From positions 14,260,445 through 14,324,444 of the forward strand of contig NC_087079.1 in assembly GCF_026151205.1 (NCBI RefSeq): DNA of 64,000 nt. The letters are read 5' to 3'. The position numbers and the translations under genes were made by a program. Source of the DNA: Bolinopsis microptera (Eukaryota > Ctenophora > Tentaculata > Lobata > Bolinopsidae). How positions within the stretch are numbered: the first letter of the stretch is position 1; every line of letters starts with the position of its first letter. Shown piece after piece: positions 58,803 through 64,000 of the stretch. A model generated the notes under the pieces. That model was not told where the DNA came from and searched no databases. It was given only the letters and a program-made list of their open reading frames with translations.

Positions 58803-59749
58803 GTAGGATATATAAATTTGTCAGTATTTATTTGACCAAAACCCATAATCATGTCTCGCTCTCCCAAACAGTGTCTCTCTCTCCCAAACAAAAGGAAATG
58901 ATATTAATTCGAATAATTACCGTCCGCAAATACAAATTGATTATACCGAGAATGAAATCGGACGATTGTAATAGATTAAAAAGATTTGGGCGTGTCCTCA
59001 CATGTGCAACTTTTTGATTTTCAACTTCGAAACTAGCCTTCAACAACACAACAACAACAATATGTTTTTTTTATTTTTTTAAATGTTTTTATAAAATTAT
59101 TCTTCAAAAAAGAACCAGCTTCAATAGCGAATATTTTTATGAAGGAGCAAGGTAGGAAACCTTTCCGGTAGATTTTAAGAATGTTTAAACAATTATTTGA
59201 CGGATGTTACTCGTCTAAATTTCTGACAAGACGCCAAAATACTTTCAGTGCAGCTATCATAGATGGTGTTTAAAAATTGCATATTAAACGCCGGGCTCCC
59301 TGAAACATCTTATGTATATGCAACTCTGAACTCACTGTACCTACCTTGGGTTATGTTATAGTTGTAATATTTTTACTGGTTGAAGTCAAATCCTATCATT
59401 ATTCAGTTATTGGAAGGGTTGAGATTGTGTTCACAGTTCAATTACAAAATAATATATGGCGTGTAGCATTAAGTAGAAGGAATGTCCAATCGTACATATT
59501 TATAACATTTAACCAAGTTTGATGACTTTCGTTGTTCATCATGAAGCATACTTAAGTCTGATCAAGCTGTATTTCCTGTTGCCAGTCGTTACCTGCAGTT
59601 AACCTGTAACAAAATCTGAATATTATTGATAGCACTAATAAGATTAAAGAGACAATTCCGAATCCCTCTATATCTCAGTAACAAAATTGAATGATCAAAT
59701 GTTTTTAAGTCATTCAAAAGTTCAAAGAACGAGGTCTTCTTTATATTAA
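58803..59749. other. Downstream intron of the Ly6 gene or intergenic DNA
   Basis: AT-rich. Reading through the donor gives a frame of no clear meaning. 58880-58960 resembles 36000-36100 (AAAGGAAATGATAT, CCGAGAATGAAATCGG), a minor repeat. Confidence 0.4.
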
Positions 59750-60062
59750 CTAGCAGGAACCCGTCAAACCTTTAAGACTGGTGTCAAGGCTCTTTGGTGG
59801 CCGGATCAGTTTCCTACCCTAAAGTCTCCCAGTAAAAATAATTATTACCTATTTAATTCGCGTTTTTGACACCACTTGGGGGTCCAAATTTTGGGTACTA
59901 AAATTCTTATTCCTTGACCGATTTTCGATTTTTTCATGCTGATTTGAAGGCCATTAAAGCATTTGAATCAGTTAAAAAAGTTTCAGTTTTATATCTTGTA
60001 CGGTTTTTGCGGAAACCCGTGTTAAAGTTGATGCCGTGGTGTCAGTAAAATGATGCGGATAA
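59750..60062 (-). repeat. N repeat, single inverted copy
   Basis: ACTAGCAGGAACCCGTCAAA to AAATATATATATATAT matches, reversed, the about 300-bp repeats in 48641-50300. The ends show no obvious inverted repeats. Confidence 0.7.
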
Positions 60063-60080
60063 ATAAATATATATATATAT

Positions 60081-60441
60081 AATTCGAAAAATTGAAACAA
60101 ATCAAATTGGCGGGCAAACGATCCGTTTCATGATATGTATAAAAACAATACCAATCATCAGTGCCAAATAGAATAATGAATTGTAGCGTTATGACATGTT
60201 GCTCCTTTATAAAATAATTTTTATCGATCATGAAACATTTTCAAAATTATCAAAATTTACAAAATTTCCAAAAAAACAGTTTATTGTGTCCGTCCCAATT
60301 TTAAAATTGTCTATGAAGTAAGGTAGTAAGATATCTTTGGCTTTTAAAATTGTAAACTTCGTTGGCCTTCGTGTAGTGGTAGAGGAAAATTCTTTACTGA
60401 GTTCCGTGAAGCTGGTAGAATTAGGATCCGTATTTGAGAGT
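60081..60441 (+). repeat. Penelope-associated repeat, first copy
   Basis: GAAACAAATCAAATTGGCGG to GGATCCGTATTTGAGAGTTA. The same about 360 bp recurs at 60576-60937 in the same orientation and inverted at 60942-61306. GTGTAGTGGTAGAGG near 60374 looks slightly like a tRNA A-box. Confidence 0.8.
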
Positions 60442-60510
60442 TAATTGTTGATTCTGGTTATCAAACGAGAGCGAGAGTGCTCAACAACGACGAGTCGAAG
60501 GAGCATAACT

Positions 60511-61369
60511 AATAAATAGTTGTTGTTTGGTTTCCCAAAGAGAGTGCTCGACTGCAGTTAAGCAGGAGCATTATAATTCGAACAATTGAAACAAATCAAA
60601 TTGGCGGGCAAACGATCCGTTTCATGATATGTATAAAAACAATACCAATCATCAGTGCCAAATAGAATAATGAATTGTAGCGTTATGACATGTTGCTCCT
60701 TTATAAAATAATTTTTATCGATCATGAAACATTTTCAAAATTATCAAAATTTACAAAATTTCCAAAAAAACAGTTTATTGTGTCCGTCCCAATTTTAAAA
60801 TTGTCTATGAAGTAAGGTAGTAAGATATCTTTGGCTTTTAAAATTGTAAACTTCGTTGGCCTTCGTGTAGTGGTAGAGAAAAATTCTTTACTGAGTTCCG
60901 TGAAGCTGGTAGAATTAGGATCCGTATTTGAGAGTATTAATTAACTCTCAAATACGGATCCTAATTCTACCAGCTTCACGGAACTCAGTAAAGAATTTTC
61001 CTCTACCACTACACGAAGGCCAACGAAGTTTACAATTTTAAAAGCCAAAGATATCTTACTACCTTACTTCATAGACAATTTTAAAATTGGGACGGACACA
61101 ATAAACTGTTTTTTTGGAAATTTTGTAAATTTTGATAATTTTGAAAATGTTTCATGATCGATAAAAATTATTTTATAAAGGAGCAACATGTCATAACGCT
61201 ACAATTCATTATTCTATTTGGCACTGATGATTGGTATTGTTTTTATACATATCATGAAGCGGATCGTTTGCCCGCCAATTTGATTTGTTTCAATTGTTCG
61301 AATTATAATGCTCCTGCTTAACTGCAGTCGAGCACTCTCTTTGGGAAACCAAACAACAACTATTTATTA
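60511..61369. repeat. 859-bp near-perfect palindrome at the 3' side of the Penelope-like element
   Basis: Arms 60511-60939 and 60941-61369 are complementary with only a few mismatches, centred on ATTAATTAA. The outer 65 bp (AAATAGTTGTTGTTTGGTTT) lie outside the repeat unit. One arm shares TAGAGGAAAATTC with the copy at 60081, whereas the other has TAGAGAAAAATTC. Penelope-like elements often carry terminal repeats with an extra inverted copy, so this probably belongs to the element at 61772. Confidence 0.85.
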
Positions 61370-61771
61370 TATATATATATATATATTTCATGGCTGGACT
61401 TCTACACAATAAAAGAAAGCGGTTGTGATTAGATCTTCGAAAGTCTTTGCATCGTTTATTTACATCAATTCTGAGAAATTATATCATTAAAGTAACTACA
61501 ACAAATACGAATCATATACAATTGAGAATAAATACAAACTAAAAGCAGTGGGAAAATCTGATGAACTGAAATTTAAAAAAGAAACTGAAAGCCGTTAAAA
61601 ATGTACTCTTATCTTATCTCTTATCTAAATACTGATAACTGATTCTCGGAAAATCACTTAAAATCACAACAAAAACGTGTAAAATTTATACTTAAGTAAA
61701 AAATGTAATATGCACGTCTCTGGAATAATGGTATAACTAAATAAAATCTACAAAATATACTAAAACTAAAA
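61370..61771 (-). other. Probable 3' untranslated region of the Penelope-like element
   Basis: A TA microsatellite (about 61369-61387) then AT-rich sequence between the palindrome and the stop codon. No further coding content. Confidence 0.5.
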
Positions 61772-64000
61772 CTAAGCTCCGGCAGATTTTAAAAGTAGAT
61801 GGTTACTATCAAGGGTGTTCATACCCCCAAACCGTTCAAGGGTTTTCAATTGGGTCTGGTAGAACCCCTCTCTAGCTTCCATAGCCTTTTCTTTGTCTGC
61901 TTTACTAATATTAGGCTCAAATACTAAAGCGTCTACTATAATGACAGAAAGGTGCTTACTAAGTGAGGAATTATAGCAGGCTATGGTACTAAAATCTAAA
62001 TCATGATCAATATCTAAAAAATGGTTAACTAATTTACAACTTCTTATACCTTTCTTTATGTGACTCTTATGGTTAGAGAATCTCTTAGGGAGATTTGAGG
62101 TAGTATAACCGACATACGACTGTTTACAAGTCTTACACTCCATTAAATAAATGAGGTTATAACTCTGACAAGATATATACTTAGTTATAGGGAAAACTTG
62201 TTTAGAATGGTGACTACTAAAATTGGAACAGGGGGACAGGAAATTTTGCTTACAAACATAACATTTACCACAAGCATGGCACCCTGGGTCGACAGCCCCG
62301 GGAACCGCCCTTAGACTTTCGGAGTCTGGTTCCTGGATCTGGCTTGCAGTTGTTTCTCTCTCATTATCACAGTTTAAAGTTCCACTGGCACGGTACTTAT
62401 TGTGTAAAAGCATGCCACCGATAGTTTGATTCTTTCGATGACTCACGAATACACTGTCCGCACGTACCAGCTTCTTCAGGGCCGGATCAAGGTTGAGAAG
62501 GTGCTTATACTTATGGATAATGCCCCCCATGTTGGGAAGTGCTGGATTTTGATCCATCACCATGGGTATTAAACAGGCAGTCGACTCATCCTTGTCTTTA
62601 AGGGTATACAAGTTTTTCCTATTAGCTATATCACTAAATTTGTTAAAGGCATCTTCTATAATACTGGAATGATAACCTCGGGCTAGAAGGTAACGTGTAT
62701 AGACCTCTCTCTGCTCCAAGAAGTTAGTGTCTTCACTGTTGTTCTGTCTCACCCGCCTCGCCACTCCAAAAGGTATGTTTTTTACAACATGGTTCCTATG
62801 GCATGACGTGGGGATAAGGTAGCAGTGGGTGTCACTAGGTTTAGAGTAGAGTTTGGTGTGGACAACATCACCAACAGCATAGACATAGGTGTCTAGAAAC
62901 TCAACGCCGTCCCTAGAGTAGTCGTAAGTAAACAAAAGGTTTGGGTGGATACTATTGAGCCATTCCATGAATTGTAATAATTCCTCAACAGTACCGGGCC
63001 AAGCCATATAAATGTCATCACGTAATCTACCCCAGAATGCTGGTCTATGAGGCGGGCCATATTCTAGATCTCCTTCGTTAACTAAAATATCAATCTTATC
63101 CATAGCACAATCAGCATACTCACATGAGTTCTTAGGACCCATCGCTGCTCCACGCTCCTGGCGGTATGTTATACCGTTAAATGAAGCAATGTTGTAATCA
63201 AGAGTAATTTCTAGTGCACTAATAATGCATTCTGTACTAAACAATTGATCACCACTACTCCTTTTATTCAGGTGCTTAGTGCATTGTTGGATCCCCATAT
63301 CCCTAGGAATGTTGGTAAACATGTTAGATATATCGATGGCAACATGTATAACCTCCTTTCCCAACAATATGCTAGACTCGTTCAGGCTATCAATCTTCCT
63401 CAGAAAGTGAGGGGTATCAATAATTCTATAATTCAAAGTAGCCTTCTTCAATTCATACGCAGTCAAGGCAGAAAGGTTTTCAATGTATGAACCACAGCCG
63501 GTGGTAATCATCCTCCCAGGATACAAAGGTGGTTTGTGTGCCTTGGGATTCAGGTACATGTTTCCAGGCTGGTTAAGCTCAGTACATGGAATAACCCACT
63601 CCTTGACCTTCTTGGTCATACCTAATTCATCTTTAAACTCAATTGTCCAATTCGAAATTTTATCAATCAATTCTACAACTAAATCATCTACATTATTTAC
63701 AATACTATATACAGATCTATCATTTAAATGTACACCTATTCGTTGAATATAATCTTCTTCACTAAGAAGGAAGAATCCTACTCCTTTATCGAATGGTCTG
63801 ATTACAATGTCTTTCCAACCTTTGACTTCTTTGAGAGCTGCTCTGATGGGCGCAGCGATGTTATCTGGTGAGACGAATTTCTGAGTTGGCCTGTGGAGGT
63901 CTACTTCTGCTCTGCAGCATTTTATAAATGCCTCAAGTGCAGGGTTTTTACAAGATTCGAAAGTACGTGATGCACCAGTCTTTATAAGACAACGTTCCAT
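61772..64000 (-). CDS. Penelope-like element reverse transcriptase with GIY-YIG endonuclease
   Basis: An uninterrupted 742-codon frame reaches the window edge, so the true start may lie beyond it. Counting from the edge Met, KAHKPPLYPGR is at 153-163, VAIDISNMFTNIP at 220-232 (first catalytic Asp) and LRDDIYMAW at 326-334 (catalytic Asp pair). MDQNPALPNMGGI at 482-494 is typical of the Penelope C-terminal extension. A cysteine-rich linker CHACGKCYVC lies at 574-583. The GIY-YIG domain runs 616-733: NLIYLMECKTC, YVGYTT, RFSNHKSH, and REGFYQTQLKTL with the catalytic Glu. Such elements prime reverse transcription at nicked or exposed DNA ends. The open frame suggests recent activity. The cysteine-rich linker fits Neptune- or Poseidon-like clades, which I cannot resolve. 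Confidence 0.95.
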   Translation of the reverse strand: MERCLIKTGASRTFESCKNPALEAFIKCCRAEVDLHRPTQKFVSPDNIAAPIRAALKEVKGWKDIVIRPFDKGVGFFLLSEEDYIQRIGVHLNDRSVYSIVNNVDDLVVELIDKISNWTIEFKDELGMTKKVKEWVIPCTELNQPGNMYLNPKAHKPPLYPGRMITTGCGSYIENLSALTAYELKKATLNYRIIDTPHFLRKIDSLNESSILLGKEVIHVAIDISNMFTNIPRDMGIQQCTKHLNKRSSGDQLFSTECIISALEITLDYNIASFNGITYRQERGAAMGPKNSCEYADCAMDKIDILVNEGDLEYGPPHRPAFWGRLRDDIYMAWPGTVEELLQFMEWLNSIHPNLLFTYDYSRDGVEFLDTYVYAVGDVVHTKLYSKPSDTHCYLIPTSCHRNHVVKNIPFGVARRVRQNNSEDTNFLEQREVYTRYLLARGYHSSIIEDAFNKFSDIANRKNLYTLKDKDESTACLIPMVMDQNPALPNMGGIIHKYKHLLNLDPALKKLVRADSVFVSHRKNQTIGGMLLHNKYRASGTLNCDNERETTASQIQEPDSESLRAVPGAVDPGCHACGKCYVCKQNFLSPCSNFSSHHSKQVFPITKYISCQSYNLIYLMECKTCKQSYVGYTTSNLPKRFSNHKSHIKKGIRSCKLVNHFLDIDHDLDFSTIACYNSSLSKHLSVIIVDALVFEPNISKADKEKAMEAREGFYQTQLKTLERFGGMNTLDSNHLLLKSAGA

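Overview
The window is nuclear DNA from an invertebrate metazoan. It is AT-rich and carries spliced genes with GT-AG introns (one of them PDCD10), a Penelope-like retroelement and many nested DNA transposons. I cannot name the species. Multi-exon genes are given as spans, with exon coordinates in the evidence text. Most of the DNA is repeat.

Host genes. Two adjacent genes on the + strand are well supported. PDCD10/CCM3 (1317-2106) has two exons. A 16-exon gene (3140-9365) encodes a 972-residue chromatin protein with a bromodomain, then a DDT-like region and WHIM motifs; every exon junction keeps frame. A third host gene, a secreted Ly6/uPAR three-finger protein (58099-58802, incomplete), lies near the right end. 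A decayed intronless PLAT-domain gene (41018-41770) and a frameshifted CXC-type cysteine-rich gene fragment inside a transposon (27635-28676) are pseudogenes.

Transposon region 1 (10001-18483). A 20-bp tandem array is split by a 5.7-kb element (A1) that encodes a transposase-like protein. A1 is itself split by element B, and element C follows. A1, B and C all end in long G/C homopolymers and are flanked by 8-, 6- and 5-bp direct repeats. B and C both carry very long CT-rich tracts behind the same leader.

Region 2 (18628-22884) is a nest: an outer inverted-repeat element, a Mutator-like element with a 9-bp duplication, and a mariner-type element with a truncated transposase.

Region 3 (25608-34260) is a tandem segmental duplication of a LINE-like sequence. 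One copy holds a 3.3-kb TA-flanked element and the other preserves the empty site.

Region 4 (34529-57910) holds three pogo-like elements (J1-J3), an 18-copy 29-bp array with CACGTG in most units, hAT remnants, a 1,043-bp tandem duplication and a dead non-LTR retrotransposon with RT and RNase H.

Region 5 (59750-64000) is a Penelope-like element with an open RT/GIY-YIG frame on the minus strand, followed by an 859-bp near-perfect palindrome of its repeat.

The host genes do not form a pathway. The main value of the window is as a record of transposon insertion order: several insertions can be checked against an uninterrupted paralogue inside the same 64 kb.
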